From: Brasenia schreberi
Lineage: Eukaryota; Streptophyta; Magnoliopsida; Nymphaeales; Cabombaceae
Direction: 5' to 3'
Length of the DNA stretch: 64,000 nucleotides
Assembly: GCA_036023115.1 (NCBI GenBank)
Contig: JAYKKT010000064.1
Span: forward strand, 9,880,001-9,944,000
The position numbers were made by a program, and so were the translations under genes. Positions 23,031 to 36,809 of the stretch are shown piece after piece; the stretch's first letter is position 1; each line of letters opens with the position of its first letter. The notes beneath the pieces are model-generated. The model was not told the origin of the DNA. It did no database searches and was given only the letters and a program-made list of their open reading frames with translations.

Positions 23031-23708
23031 TTGGGTTGCCCTGGGGTCACATTGGTCGAGCCGATATTGCCATCCCTACAGATATTTGGGTCTTCTCCCC
23101 ATGATTTTTTTTAGATTTATAATTTTATGGTTCTTTTAGTAAATAAGGTCTGCTCAACAAAGACTCAACTTGATCCTCCTGTATAAATGAATTTTGGCTG
23201 GTACATACAACTGCCACTTAAAAGTTAAGATACCAAACAGCGGCGGATCCACGTTGTGGCGGAGTGAGGCGACCTTTCCATCCAAAATTCTGGAATTTTT
23301 TTTTGAATTAAAAAAAAATAGAAATTGTTAGAGCCCAACCCACCCAACATGAAGTCCGCTCCACCCAAAACAAATTTCTGGATGTGCCACTGGATAAGTC
23401 ATAAAGAAGAGAGTTACTGTAGAAGAAGCTGCACAAGACTCATGTAGCTGGAGGTTATCATCTCATTACTTATCCGAGCCAAAATAAAGCACAGGATATT
23501 TTGGAACTTTTCTATCTGACCTAGTAAAAACCTGTTCACATCGGCGGGGTTTGGCACCCCGGTTCAGGTCTAAGTCATTCCAAAATGACCCGATAAAAGA
23601 TCAGGTCCATGACCTATGTCTGATCAGAAACAACAGGAGCTGTGTCTGACCAAATACACACAGAAGATATGCTATATGAACACCCGTATATATATATAAT
23701 AATTACAC

Positions 23709-23711
<3 letters not shown>

Positions 23712-23778
<67 letters not shown>
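23712..23778. repeat. (TA)n microsatellite
   Basis: About 67 bp of uninterrupted TA dinucleotides in the unit 2 spacer. The same spot in unit 3 (39480-39520) and unit 1 (about 13900) has shorter TA tracts. Confidence 0.95.
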
Positions 23779-23780
<2 letters not shown>

Positions 23781-26077
23781 CATCATCCAGTCGCCCTTAT
23801 ACAAGGTATTTTGGAACCCAACAGTCTCAGGTAGACATGACCGGTTTTGGAACCAGCTGGTGGTTCGAACCGACTGCAGAACCGCCAGTAACCAGAACCG
23901 TAACCAAAGACCCTTTGTTTCGGTTATGGTTTGATATTTTAGGAAACTGGTCCAGAACTGAAACCAGAATTGGCAGTTCCAAACAGTGTAGTAATGTTTA
24001 TTTATTTGTTTTGAAGTTGTATATCATAAGTATATGTTCAGTCTTACGATAGGTATTTTTCTCATCTACTCTACTTATGAGGAGTTTGACTCTGGGGAAG
24101 GTCATCAAACTTTTTCTTTTTAGAAGGAAAAGCCTTATTAAGTCTTAAGTAAATTTTTGGAGGCTTATTGTATGAGATGAATCTCATCTCAACTGTACCA
24201 CTCTTTCTCATCTTCTAAAAGAGGTCGGGAGTTTGAATCCTAATAGATACATTATTTTTTTAAATGTAATAATGGTTTTGGGGCGATTCCGGTTCCAGGT
24301 TCTAGGCAAATCGGGACCAAACATGTCTAGTCTCAAAAGCTCCGGAACTATTACCTGTACCATAACCAAACCAAGAACCATGTGTTCCACGCTTTGGGAA
24401 AATCGACCTGGAGCAAGGTTTAGAACCATCGGTTTGAATATGTATATATGCAATACACTTAAGTGATTGCAAATTTTCAACTGTTTATCTTGTAATGATA
24501 GGTGGTTGAAATTTAAATTCAAAAAGTAGAAAATAATTCTAAAAAAATAGATCGCTCAAACACAAGTTTTTTCATTTTAAAAAAGATATAGGTTGTAATT
24601 ATTTCCTTTTAAGACAGCAGAAAACATAAAAATGTCACAGAAACATTAAGATAAAAATACATTTTTTAAATATATAAGTGTAATCCAACTTGAAAGCATA
24701 TATCATATCACTGGGACTATTCTGTATATGTTGGCTATGCAGTATTGTTATGTCAGGCATAACTTTCTTTTGTTGCCATCATGTGTCCCAACCTGGAGTC
24801 GCTGGCATTCATGTATATTGGTCTTGTATTGTACAGTTTTTAAAATAATCTTTTGATCAAAATATCTGTTTAACGATATTCAAGAGCAAATGCATGAACC
24901 TGCAGGTAAAAGCATTGTGTGCATGGTGACAGCGCTTGCGGGAGCAGAGATAACCACCCATCTAGCAGCACGAGCCTCTCCACTATACACTCCCCGAAAG
25001 TTCTTTGTGAAGTTAACCTAAATTCTTCCGCTCTACTCTTGTGCTCATTATACTCATAAATGTGAATATCAGGACCTTTCTAATAATGGATTCTCATGAC
25101 ATTCAAACTTTGTCTTTTGGGAAATAATAGCATATAGTATTTTTATTAAAACAGATGATTCTCATAGCAAGCTGCATGTGAGAAACCAGTGAAAGTTGCA
25201 ACATAATTTTCAAATCTGCTCCTTTCTTGTGTGAATTTACTGCAGCAACATGATTACTTTAAGTATCAATCATATCTTTGACATGTTCTAGAGACAAATG
25301 TGGTCCTCTTCACTTTGTTTCCAAACAAATTTGAAGGTATTCGTGCTTGAGCTAAGAATAATTAAGTCCCCAAGATGGCTCTTTCTATGAAGTTCTTAAT
25401 GTAGTTTAGTCATTTGTAACACATATCGGTCATGCAGTTTAAGCAATCAGGAGCTTCTCTAACAACGTTTAGATTTTACATCTCAAACAGGGGATCAGAC
25501 ACGCTGGTAAAGATGCTATAGGGACAGGTTCTACCTCTCTATTGGAAACTACATTTACCAGTAGCATTCATAATCAAGGACCTCCAAATCGGCTACCTTT
25601 CCACATTAGACTTTGGACGAAGAAATGGGGGTTATGTCGTTACTGGGAGAATAGAATAGAGATCTGGACATGATTTTTCTACTTACCAAGTTTGATATTT
25701 GTAGCATTGTCATGTTCATATGATAAAACAAAATTTAGGTTTCTGCTCGTTTGTTTTGCTGAATCTGGAGAGGTTTCAGTCATCTGACAGATGATGTTGC
25801 ATGAGGCACGCAACATGTTTCAATCCATCTTTTAATGCTGCCTGGTCGCTTCTTGTACTTGTTTTCTATTTGTAATTCTGCTCCAGTATCGATCCTGCTG
25901 TTTGTCAAGTACCGTTAAGCATTGCAAGAATTAGAAACCGAGTGCTCCAAGGCAGTTGTTCTAGGCCCACGCCCTCAGGGTCCTAAGCCGGGTGATGAGG
26001 AATGGAACAGATCTCTTGATCAACCCACTCTCCTGTCAAAGGTAGGTATTATGATGTAAGATGGAGAGGACTTTTTC
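23779..26077. other. spacer of unit 2 and left part of unit 3, no gene
   Basis: 23800-24530 is the GGTTCC-rich spacer shared with units 1 and 3. 24600-26077 is unit 3 intergenic DNA. At 24905-24920 the sequence passes directly from the start of the first kinase 3' exon (ctgcaggtaaaag) to DNA that in unit 1 lies beyond the last kinase exon (near 7690), so the unit 3 kinase exons were deleted. Confidence 0.6.
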
Positions 26078-28219
26078 AACAACAACAACAACAACAACAA
26101 CTAAGCCTTTTCCCATACTAGACGGGGTCGGCTACATGGATTCTTTGTTTCCACAGATCTCTATTGTGTGCCATGTTAGCAGTTAACTCCCAATAAGCTA
26201 GATCATTCTTTATTGTTTCTTTCCAACACTTTTGTGGTCTTCCTCTACCTCTTTTAATACTTTCCAAATTTAGTTTTTCTAACCTTCTTACAGGTTCTTC
26301 TTTTGATCTTCTTTCTATATGTCCAAACCATCTTAAACGATGTTCTCTCATTTTATCCTCTATTGGTGCCACTCCTAATTTGTTTCTAATAACCTCATTA
26401 TGTATACGGTCTTTTCTTGTATGACCACTCATCCATCTCAACATCTTCATTTCTGTCACAGACATCTTTTGTACATGTTGATTATTAATTGCCCAACACT
26501 CAGAACCATAAAACATGGCAGGCCTAACTGCTGCTCTATAATATTTACCTTTTAATTTTAATGGTATCTTCTTATCACAAAGAATACCTGATGCTCCTCT
26601 CCATTTTAACCAACCAGCATTAATTCTATGTGTAACATCTCCATCAACTCTTCCATCACTTTGAAAAATTGACCCTAGGTATTTAAAACTTTCCTTTTGG
26701 GGAATGCAATGTGTGCCAATTTTAATTTCTATGTCCTCTGAAGTAGCCAAATGATCAAACTTACATTCCATATATTCTGTCTTTGTTCTACTAAGTCGGA
26801 GGCCTTTGTTTTCTAATGTTTCTCTCCATAGTTCCAATTTTCTATTAACTTTTTCCTTAGACTCCTCCACTAATACAATGTCGTCTGCAAATAACATACA
26901 CCAAGGTACTTCATCTTGAATATGTTTTGTTAACTCATCCATCACCATGATAAATAAGTATGGACTTAAAGTTGATCCTTGATGTAACCCAATATTAACT
27001 TCAAAGAAGTCTGTCGTTCCTTCATGAGTCCTCACACATGTTTTTGCACCATCATACATGTCTCTTATAAGGTTAATATATGTCAACGGGATACCTCTTT
27101 TTTCCAAAGTTCTCCAAAGAACCTCCCTCGGTACCCTATCATAAGCTTTTTCTAGATCAATAAATATCATGTGAAGGTCTTTCTTTTTTGCTCTAAAATA
27201 TTCCATAAGACGTCTCAAAAGGAGGATCGCTTCAATAGTAGATCTACCTGGCATAAATCCAAATTGGTTCTCTGTTGTACTTGATACTTGTCTTAACCTA
27301 CGTTCGATAATTCTTTCCCATAATTTCATAGTATGACTTATTAACTTGATACCTCGATAATTCGAACAATTTTGAATGTCTCTCTTGTTCTTATATACGG
27401 GTATAAGTGTACTTGCTCTCCATTCCTCGGGCATCTTTTGGTTTTTTCATATTTCATTAAATAGTCTTGTGAGCCAAGTGATTCCTATTTCTCCTAGTAT
27501 TTTCCAAACTTCTATAGGAATATTATCTGGTCCTACCGATTTACCACTCTTCATATGTTTAAGAGCCTCTTTGACTTCATTCTTTTGAATACGTCGATAG
27601 AAATTGTGGTTTATATACTTTTCTGACTTGGCTAAATCTCCTAAACTAATACTAACATCCTTATTTTCATTAAAAAGATTATAAAAATAGTTTTTCCATC
27701 TATTTCTTATATCATCATTTGCCACTAGAATTTTTTCATCCTCGTCTTTTATGCATCTAACATAATTAAGATCTTTAGTTTTCTTATCTCTAGCCCTAGC
27801 TATCCTAAAAATATCTCTTTCACTCTCTTTTGAGTTGAGTTTTTTATATAAGTCCTCCCAAATCTTAGCTTTTGCTTCACTAACGGCCTTTTTTGCTTCC
27901 TTCTTTGCTTTCTTATAAGCTTCTAAAGTTTCACTAGTTTTCTTAGCATAATGTAATTTGTAACATGCCCTCTTTGCCTTGATTTTATTTTGTACTACTT
28001 CACTCCACCACCAAGCTTCTTTTTGTGCTGGTACACCTCCCTTAGATACCCCTAACACATATTTCGCCACTTTCCTAATATGTATAGCCATATTGTTCCA
28101 CATATCAGAGGGTGTGCCAACATAATTCCAAACATCTCCTTGAAGGACTTTCTATTTAAATATATCTTCTTTCTCGCTTTTGAGGTTCCACCATTTAGTC
28201 CGAATAGCTCGATGCACTC
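26078..28219 (-). mobile_element. RTE LINE A, 5'-truncated
   Basis: The 3' end lies at the left, with a (CAA)8-type tail on the plus strand, i.e. (TTG)n on the element strand, typical of plant RTE elements. The element is cut at its 5' end after the region linking endonuclease to RT, so the endonuclease is absent. Flanks ctttttc (26071-26077) and ttttttc near 28220 look like a short target-site duplication. Units 1 and 2 show the uninterrupted target (ggactttttcctctc at 9267; ggacctttccctctc at 18299). Confidence 0.92.
26118..28211 (-). pseudogene. RTE LINE A reverse transcriptase, two stops
   Basis: Reverse transcriptase frame without the endonuclease. Open parts are 26118-27434 and 27447-28103. 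The TGA at 27447-27449 replaces a Trp (FNEI-stop-KNQK), and a TAG near 28150 replaces the Gln in DIFKQKVL. The RT core is otherwise whole: [14 protein letters not shown] (first Asp), [13 protein letters not shown] and [13 protein letters not shown] (catalytic DD). The C-terminal domain ends HVADPV. With two nonsense codons and no endonuclease it is inactive. Confidence 0.88.
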
Positions 28220-28489
28220 TTTTTTCCTCTCAATGAAAATAACCCTTGATTATCTCATGGGAAGGCTTGTCATGTAGGTAGTGGGTCTGCCGGAGAAAGA
28301 TGCATGCACCCCTTTTGACATTGCTGAAACTAACATCAGAAAGTTTTTTTCTTATATCAATGAGACAGAAAGGCCTTATTAACAAAACTTTTCTCAAGTT
28401 TTACACTCAAGAACCTAGTGTTTTGTCTTGTAGCAGCTGTTGTTAAAGGAATCTTGTAAACTTAGTTGAAGAATCCATAGGGTTAGCTA
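28220..28489. other. unit 3 intergenic DNA between LINE A and copia 3
   Basis: Matches 18300-18720 of unit 2 with gaps. No gene seen. Confidence 0.5.
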
Positions 28490-28839
28490 TTGGAAGAACG
28501 TAGGGCTACATGCATAAACAAATAATATGCAACAAACGTGAACATACCATCAATGAAAGCTACACATCTATGTAAATCCATAATGAAAAAATGCATGAAA
28601 CAAGCAAAGGAAAATAAAAATCAGAAATAGACTTATCTAATTGAGTCATTATTGCAGACTTACCTTAGATAAATCAATAACCTACTATCAGGTATGCACG
28701 GATACCAACATCTTTCTCTCAAGATAAAATAATAATGGAGGCAAGAACACATACTTAGACTCAACCACCTTTGACCATGCCCCAGTTGCTTAGTCGGTCG
28801 GAGAGCAAGAGCAATTACTACATAAGAGAAAAATACAAA

Positions 28840-29376
28840 GCGTAGGAGGAGTCGAGAAAGAGTGCGCGGTGGGTTTCGTTGACTGTACTTATTAAGGAGT
28901 CCTAATCATGCTTTTATACTAAAGCCAACAGATCTGGATATCGGATATCGGATCAGCTTTGACAATCATACATCTTCGTCTAGCAACTATTTCGCATATT
29001 TTCATATAGTATTCATTTGACTGTTAGATCAAAACTTTTTGTGAAAAAAGAATACTGAAGACCAAGCTCGAGCTGGTCCGGTGCGCATGCATATAGTCTT
29101 TCATGTCTTCCCCAAGCTTTTAAAACTAAAGTTCATAATACCATCTATATAAAAGGACATGTGAGATTCTTTCAACCATCAATATCAATATGTGACTAAA
29201 AATACCCAATGGTATTCACATGCACAAGACTCACTCACATGTGACTTTCACACTTACTTTCACCTTAATCAAAGGTATATCAAATAAATATTTGAGAATA
29301 CTTAACATGAACTAAATACAATTAATGTTACATAAGTTTAATTAACCTAACCATTAATTTGTCATTAAGTCTAACA
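28840..29376 (-). repeat. 3' LTR of copia 3 (left edge uncertain)
   Basis: The right edge at 29376 is firm: TGTTAGACTT on the minus strand, preceded by a purine-rich tract (GTGAGGGAT, 29377-29385). Similarity to 32760-33294 is clear from about 29060 and weakens to the left. TATATAAAAGG on the plus strand at 29143 is matched at 33067. Confidence 0.6.
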
Positions 29377-32300
29377 ATCCCTCACAAAGTCCAAAGTATG
29401 AAGTGCTCTACCTAATCAACTATCATATTACACTTTTAGTAATCGTACCTTCAATTTAAATAATTACCTAAGTTATCCAATATTACTCTTATAGAAACTA
29501 TGTTAACTTATGTCTTTAACCTAAACCTTGGGTATAAAGCTATTTATTGGTAATAACATAATAAATATTATAACAATAGTCTTTAAGGTTTATATGTTAA
29601 TGGTCACACATTCATATCTTGTATCATGATTCATTTCAAAGAACAACACAGTTTTTCTATTGCGGCCTTATAATATCAATCACTTAGTTGGACATCTCAA
29701 ATGATGTATTGCTAGCATCCTATCCTAAGACTTGATCTCATTAAGAGAAAAAACTCTTAGTAACTTACAGTCATGACACTTTAGGCTTATAAGAGATAGA
29801 TACATAGATACTCAAAGTATGACTTTATTATTATCATTTTATTCACTCAACAACTTTTATTACCACATTGAACCTACTTTGTGTAATTTTCATTTAGTTA
29901 GGTTGGGTTGGCATTGCTTGTAAATAACATATGACTTTTAGTCTCATTCTTAACCTAGATTTCTCAACTAGTGCTACTCTTAGACCCTTAGTCAAAAAAT
30001 CAACTATATTATATTTGATCCAACAAAATCTACAACCATAATATAATCATGACATAAGTGCTCTTACAAACTTAAGTTTGACTTGGATGTATTTTATTTG
30101 CTTTTAGTTGTACTTAGAACTATTGATTTTAGCAATGATAGTCATATTATCACAGTGCATTGAAATTGTGAGAATCATTTTTTTTACCATAAGTGAATTG
30201 AACATAAGTCTCTTAAGTGATTATGGTTCTATTCCATTTTCATCCAAAGTGTATAATTCTACCTAAAAGGTAGAACGAGATAAAAGTAGTATGTTTCTTA
30301 GATTTTCAAGTGTCTACACTACAACCCAAGAGAAATACATATCCTTAGAAACACATAAGTCTCTTAAGTCATTCCAAAGGTAGAACAAAACAAAATGGTA
30401 TGCTTTTTGGATTTCTAAGTAACTGGGTCACTAACAAAGAGAAACGCATATCTTGAGACCCATTACTCCTAGAGTTCTTTGCAATCCACCTTGCATCACT
30501 ATATTCTTGAAGAATATAATGATGTTTTCGGTAATGCAATCCAAGAAAAATGATCTCCTTTAAATATCAAAGTATTGTGTTTGAAGCTTTCAAATAAGTT
30601 CTATTAAGATAATTTGTGTATCTACTCAACTTATACATAACAAAAACAATATTCAGTCATGTACAGTTAGTTAGATACATCAAACTTTCGATAATCTAAG
30701 AATATCTTAATTAAAAAATAGAAACACCACTCTCATTCTTTCACAATGCCTTTGAAGAATCATATAGGGTCTTAATATGTCTTCATTTTGTATATTAAAA
30801 GCTCCCAAAAAATTTCCCAACATAATGAGAATGAAAGATTACTATACCATTTGTGCTATAAGGTAATAAAATTGTCCTCAACATTGAAGGCAACAAAGCC
30901 ATTTTCAAAGTCTTTAGATATCTTAGCCCTTTACCACTCCTTGGTTTAGTTATTTCTTTAGAGTCTTATAATATAAAAATAACACAATTAGGGTCAACAC
31001 CACATTGTCATCTTTTCCACATGATTAGTAATGAAATTAATAGTAGAGACAGAATATCTAGAAGACGCACTTTGGGACACACCAGTTTTCATAGAAAACA
31101 TATTCTCATGTAGCATCACGAAGCTCTACAATCATGTTTACATATATGTCAGATACATCAGATCTAATAACTAAGAATCTTTGTGTATAACTTGTATCCA
31201 TGTAACTCAAAAATAATGCATCTACAGTTTTAGGTTCTAATTTCTTTCTTGTGTTCATAGATAAAAACACCCCACACTTTAGATATTTGAGATTAGTTTT
31301 TTAAGCCTTCCAAAATTCAAAATGACTACTTTTCTTACGAAGAACTCTATTTAGAATATGGTAAGTTGTATTAAAAGTTTTTCTTTACATTACGTAGGTA
31401 ACTCAAAATTTTGTATCAACACATTAACCATATCACACAATGTCCTATTTTTCTGTTTAGCTAACACATTGGACTGAGATGAATACAGAATAATAACCTT
31501 ATGTACAATATCAACATTTTGACAGTATTCTTCAAAAAAGGTTTGAAGAATACTCTCATTCTTTATCAAACCTTAATCCTTTAAGTATCATATCAGTTTG
31601 GCTTTGAGCCTTATTCCTAAAATTTGAAACTTTTCTAAAGGTTCATCTTTACTTTTAAGCAAGTAAACATAACATTGTCTACTACAATTATCAATCAATG
31701 TAATAAAATATCTTTTGTTATCCCTAGCAAATAAATGTTAGTATGCACTAAATCAAATATTTTGAATTTTTGATCAATCATATGAAAAGATTTCTTAGAT
31801 TATTTTACCTTGCACACGTATTTTACATTTGTGTTTTCTATTTATGACAGTCTTAAGAATAACATTCAAATTCACCATAAGTTTCATAGAATCAAAGTTA
31901 ACATGACACAACCTTAAGCTATACATTAGATGATTCAACATTTAAAGTAATAGAAGAATGTATAGAAGAATCAATTACAAGTTTTACATGAATTTTAAAT
32001 AAATCCTCTACATCACACAAATAGCCCTTTCAAAAGACACAACTATTATTAAGTCGTGTAATTATGACTTTATTATATTTGTAATCTAACCTTAAACCCT
32101 TTCTAACTAAGATTAAACCACTCAAGATATTTTGGTAAATTATAGGAATATATCTAACTCCTTGAAGAGTCAAAACTTTTCATAAATTATACTTTAAATC
32201 AACACACTCTTTGCCCTTGATTTTAGCAGTTAAATAATCCCTTCAAGTTATGGTTATATTACTAAGGGCTTGGTAAGACATAAATACAAACCGGTCAACA

Positions 32301-32759
32301 AAGACATGCAATTTGGGTCAATGTATATAATCCAGTAATGTGACTCATAAATAGAAAAGATTTTGTATTTAAGAGAAACATACCTATCATTGTCAACAAG
32401 TATAGTGGTCACGATGTTGACCACAACTCCTTTAGTGGTCATAGTTTTTTGGCTTTCTTAGTGGGACACTCCCTACCCTAATGTCTATACTGACCACAAA
32501 TATAGTTGGTTTGTTTGATCTTGTCTTTTAGTTTATATTTTGCCTTAGAATCACTAGGTTGTTTCTTTCCAATCGTCAAGTTGAGTTTAGGGATGCTATC
32601 AATAAGCATAACTGATTTTTAGCTTCTATAATCTTCATATATTGGTATGTCTATCATGAGACCATCTAGGGTCACAAATTTCTCCTCTATCATTTGATAT
32701 TTCAAAAACATGACCAAAAAATACTTTTGAAGATTGAGGTATTAAGTATCGTATTTTTA

Positions 32760-33294
32760 ATCCAAGTCAACATACAAATCTTTCACTATCGTAGAAGGAA
32801 AAAAACTGAATACATCGAATAAAATATTTGACAGTGTCGACGATATATAACAACGACATAAAGTATCCTTCTCCTTCCACGCGTGTGTGGTTAGGAACAA
32901 TAGACTTTATAAATGCAAGCAACCCAACATAGTCAACCAAATTTTCATACGAACAACGAGGACCAAATACAATTTCCAAACCCGAGCCCGAAACAACACG
33001 CATGCACGTTGTGTCGTCTTTCATGTCCTATCCAAACTCTTTAAATTAAGGTTCATGAGTTACCATCTATATAAAAGGACATGTGGGATTCTTTCAACCA
33101 TCAATATTGAACTACAGAATGCCCAATGATACATGCATAATGCCCTCACTCACGTGACTTTTACACTTTTGGACTTCCACCTTAATCAAAGGTATATCAA
33201 ACAAAGTATTTGGAGATACTTAACATGAATAAAGTATAATTAATGTCAAATGGGCTTAATTAACCCAACCATTAATTAGTCATTAAGTCTAACA
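32760..33294 (-). repeat. 5' LTR of copia 3 (left edge uncertain)
   Basis: Partner of 28840-29376, with many substitutions and small gaps, so the insertion is old. It ends at 33294 with taagtctaaca. No primer site was recognised to its left. Confidence 0.6.
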
Positions 33295-33844
33295 TTAGTG
33301 CCATTTCAATGAGGTGTCTTGATATATTGGGAGTTTCTCATAAAGGCATCCTTGATGAATTTGATAGGTTAGTCACAGAGGAGAATAGACTCCTTATATT
33401 TCTGTTTTAGCAAGGTTATGTCCACTCTTTGAAAGACGACAAACAACATGAAATTTGGATATATCAAAGTACTTAGAGTCTAGTTTGAGTTGTACGTACA
33501 CACACACACTCAAGAACCCATGTACAGATTTATGCAAACTAGACATTCACATTGATCTAATTACATTCGAAACAAAAAAATCAAAGAAAAATATTCATTC
33601 AAATTGAAATCAAGATATATATGTCTGCACTCCAGAACAATATTGCTATGACACTCCATGACCAAGAATCATGAACGTGAGAATTAACCACAAACTCCAA
33701 TAGTATTGAATTGGTTGAAATAACAGATCTAATCCGTACTTCAAACTGGAATAATTATTCTGATATATCATCAAGAAATAGATAAATTATGATCCTCCAA
33801 ATCTGTCAGAACAGAATACATGAGGCTCCGAGACACACACAACA

Positions 33845-36809
33845 CAACAACAACAACTAAGCCTTTTCCCATACTAGACGGGGTCGGCTACATGGATTCT
33901 TTGTTTCCACAAATCCCTATCGTGTGCCATGTTAGCAATTAACTCCCAATAAGCTAGATCATTCTTTATTGTTTCTTTCCAACACTTTTGTGGTCATCCT
34001 CTACCTCTTTTAATACTTTTCAAATTTAGTTTTTCTAACCTTCTTACACGTTCTTCTTTTGATCTTCTTTCTATATGTCCAAACCATCTTAAATGATATT
34101 CTCTCATTTTATCCTCTATTGGTGCCACTCCTAATTTGTTTCTAATAACCTCATTATATATACGGTCTTTTCTTGTATGACCACTCATCCATCTCAACAT
34201 CTTCATTTCTGTCACAGACATCTTTTGTACATGTTGTTGATTAACTGCCCAACACTCAGAACCATAAAACATGACAGGCCTAATTGCTGCTCTATGATAT
34301 TTACCTTTTAATTTTAATGGTATCTTCTTATCACAAAGAATACCTGATGCTTCTCTCCATTTTAACCAACCAGCATTAATTCTATGTGTAACATCTCTAT
34401 AAATTATTCCATCACTTTGAAAAATTGACCCTAGGTATTTAAAACTTTCTTTTTGGGGAATGCAATGTGTGCCAATTTTAATTTCTATGTCCTCTGAAGT
34501 AGCCAAATAATCAAACTTACATTCCATATATTCTGTCTTTGTTCTACTAAGTCGGAGGCCTTTGCTTTCTAATGTTTCTCTCCATAGTTCCAATTTTCTA
34601 TTAACTTTTTCCTTAGACTCCTCTACTAATACAATGTCATCTACAAATAACATACACCAAGGTACTTCATCTTGAATATGTTTTGTTAACTCATCAATCA
34701 CCATTATAAATAAATATGGACTTAAAGTTGATCCATGATATAACCCAATATTAACTTCAAAGAAGTATGTCATTCCTTCATAAGTCCTCACACATGTTTT
34801 TGCACTATCGTACATGACTCTAATAATGTTAAAGTATGTCATTGGGATACCTCTTTTTACCAAAGTTCTCCAAAGAACCTCCCTCGATACCCTATCATAA
34901 GCTTTTTCTAGATCAATAAATATCATGTGAAGGTCTTTCTTTTTTGCTCTAAAATGTTTCATAAGACGTCTCAAAAGGTGAATCGCTTCAACAGTAGATT
35001 TGCTTGACATGAATCCAAATTGGTTTTCTGTTGTACTTGATACTTGTCTTAACCTACGTTTGATAATTCTTTCCCACAATTTCATAATATGTCTCATTAA
35101 CTTGATACCTCGATAATTCACACAATTTTGAATGTCTCCCTTGTTCTTATATATGGGTATAAGTCTACTTGCTCTCCATTCCTCGGGCATCTTTTGGTTT
35201 TTCCATATTTCATTAAATAGTCTTATGAGCCATGTGATTCCTATTTCTCCTAATATTTTTAAAATTTCTATAGGAATATTATCTGGTCCTACCGATTTAC
35301 CACATTTCATATGTTTAAGAGCCTCTTTGACTTCATTCTTTTGAATACGTCGGTAGAAATTGTGGTTTATATACTTTTCTGACTTAGCTAAATCTCCTAA
35401 ACTAATACTAACATCTTTATTTTCATTAAAAAGATTATAAAAATAGTTTTTCCATCTATTTCTTATATCATCATTTGCCACTAGAATTTTTTCATCCTCG
35501 TCTTTTATGCATCTAACATAATTAAGATCTTTAGTTTTCTTATCTCTAGCCCTAGCTATCCTAAAAATATCTCTTTCACCCTCTTTTGAGTTGAGTTTTT
35601 TATATAAGTCATCCCAAATTTTAGCTTTTGTTTCACTAACGGCCTTTTTCGCCTCCTTCTTTGCTTTCTTATAAGCTTCTAAAGTTTCACTAGTTTTCTT
35701 AGCATAATGTAATTTGTAACATGCCCTCTTTGCCTTGATTTTATTTTGTACTACTTCACTCCACCACCAAGCTTCTTTTTGTGCTGGTACACCTCCCTTA
35801 GATACTCCTAACATATGTTTCGCCACTTTCCTAATATGTATAGCCATATTGTTCCACATATCAGAGGGTGTGCCAACATAATTCCAAACATCTCCTTGAA
35901 GGACTTTCTGGTTAAATATATCTTCTTTCTCGCTTTTGAGGTTCCACCATTTAGTCCGAATAGCTCGATGCACTCTTTTCTTCTTTGTTCATTTTTTTAT
36001 TTGTAAATCCATAACTAAAAGTCGATGTTGGGTAGTTAAGCTTACTCCTGGAATTACCTTGCAATCTTTACAACACGCTCTATCTTTTTTTCTACAAATA
36101 AAGTAATCAATTTGTGTTTGTGATAAACCACTCTTATAAGTAATTAAATGTTCTTTTTTTTGAAGATTGTATTGACTATAAAGAGATCAAATGCCATAGT
36201 AAAATTTAAAATCTCCCTACCTTCCTCATTTATATCTCCAAAATCAAAGTTTCCATGAATACCTTGATATCCTAATGCCTCTTTACCAATATGTCTATTT
36301 AAGTCTCCTCCTAAATAAATCATCTCCCTTTGTGAAATCTTTTGAATCACCTTATCTAACTCTTCCCAAAAAGTTGTCTTTATACTATCTTCTAGAACTA
36401 CTTGGGGTGTGTAAGCACAAACTATATTCAAAACATCTGCTCCTAACGCTAATTTCAACGTCATGATTCGGTCACCATATCGTTGTATGTCTACTACACT
36501 CTCCTTTAAATCTTTATTTATGATAATACCAACTCCGTTTCGAGCCTTTTCTTTACTTGAGTACTATAATTTATAACCTGTATCCTCTATCTCCTTTGCT
36601 TTTTCTTCAACCCATTTTGTCTCTTGTAAAAATCTTTCTCCGAATCATAGTATCTACCACCTCCATTAGCTTGCCCGATAATATTCTGATATTCCAAAAA
36701 CCAATACGAATCTTATTATCTAGGACTAGCTTCCTTACCCCCACATCCGTCCATAATGAAAACGCGGAGACCCTCTCTGAAAATTTTTTACTACATTCGG
36801 ACGGCAATG
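33845..36809 (-). mobile_element. RTE LINE B, nearly full length
   Basis: Same family as LINE A, with a (CAA)n end at left. It extends through the endonuclease to the repeat-containing N-terminal region and breaks off at ggcaatg, where the host sequence aagaaaatt resumes; unit 2 has aagaaaattacaac at 19237 with no insert. It has more amino-acid changes than the other copies. No clean target-site duplication was found. Confidence 0.9.
33994..36790 (-). pseudogene. RTE LINE B endonuclease-RT frame, broken
   Basis: The longest open part (33994-35973, 659 residues) covers the linker and RT. It keeps a catalytic pair as FVDDIVL and has altered RT motif residues (GLYHGSTL for [14 protein letters not shown] for MPGRST). 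It ends early at a TGA replacing Arg in RGRGRPQKC, losing about 40 C-terminal residues. Upstream, TGG to TGA breaks QIKKWTKKK near 35990. The endonuclease (36144-36807) is split by frameshifts but shows WNIRILSGKL and GGDLNRH. Confidence 0.88.

Larger units (their letters stand above)
16370..24530 (+). repeat. segmental duplication unit 2
   Basis: Contains the kinase 5' fragment, a private minisatellite in place of the kinase 3' exons, the shared intergenic block (17470-18400), the only open MADS gene, and the AT-rich spacer. The order matches units 1 and 3. Boundaries are approximate. Confidence 0.72.
28490..33340 (-). mobile_element. old Ty1/copia-type element (copia 3)
   Basis: About 4.8 kb absent from unit 2, where gaagaatccat (18724) runs on to gaatttgatatgatagtc (18757). 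LTR-like copies end at 29376 and 33294, both with taagtctaaca, i.e. TGTTAGACTTA at the LTR start on the minus strand. Shared phrases include ccatctatataaaaggacatg at 29137 and 33062. The coding region is very decayed but keeps a zinc knuckle (ICGQYRH-GRECP, 32463-32505), an integrase block (FITLIDNCSRQCYVYLL, about 31643-31708) and an RNase H block (YSDARW, about 30486). The LTR inner edges and primer site were not found. Confidence 0.75.
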
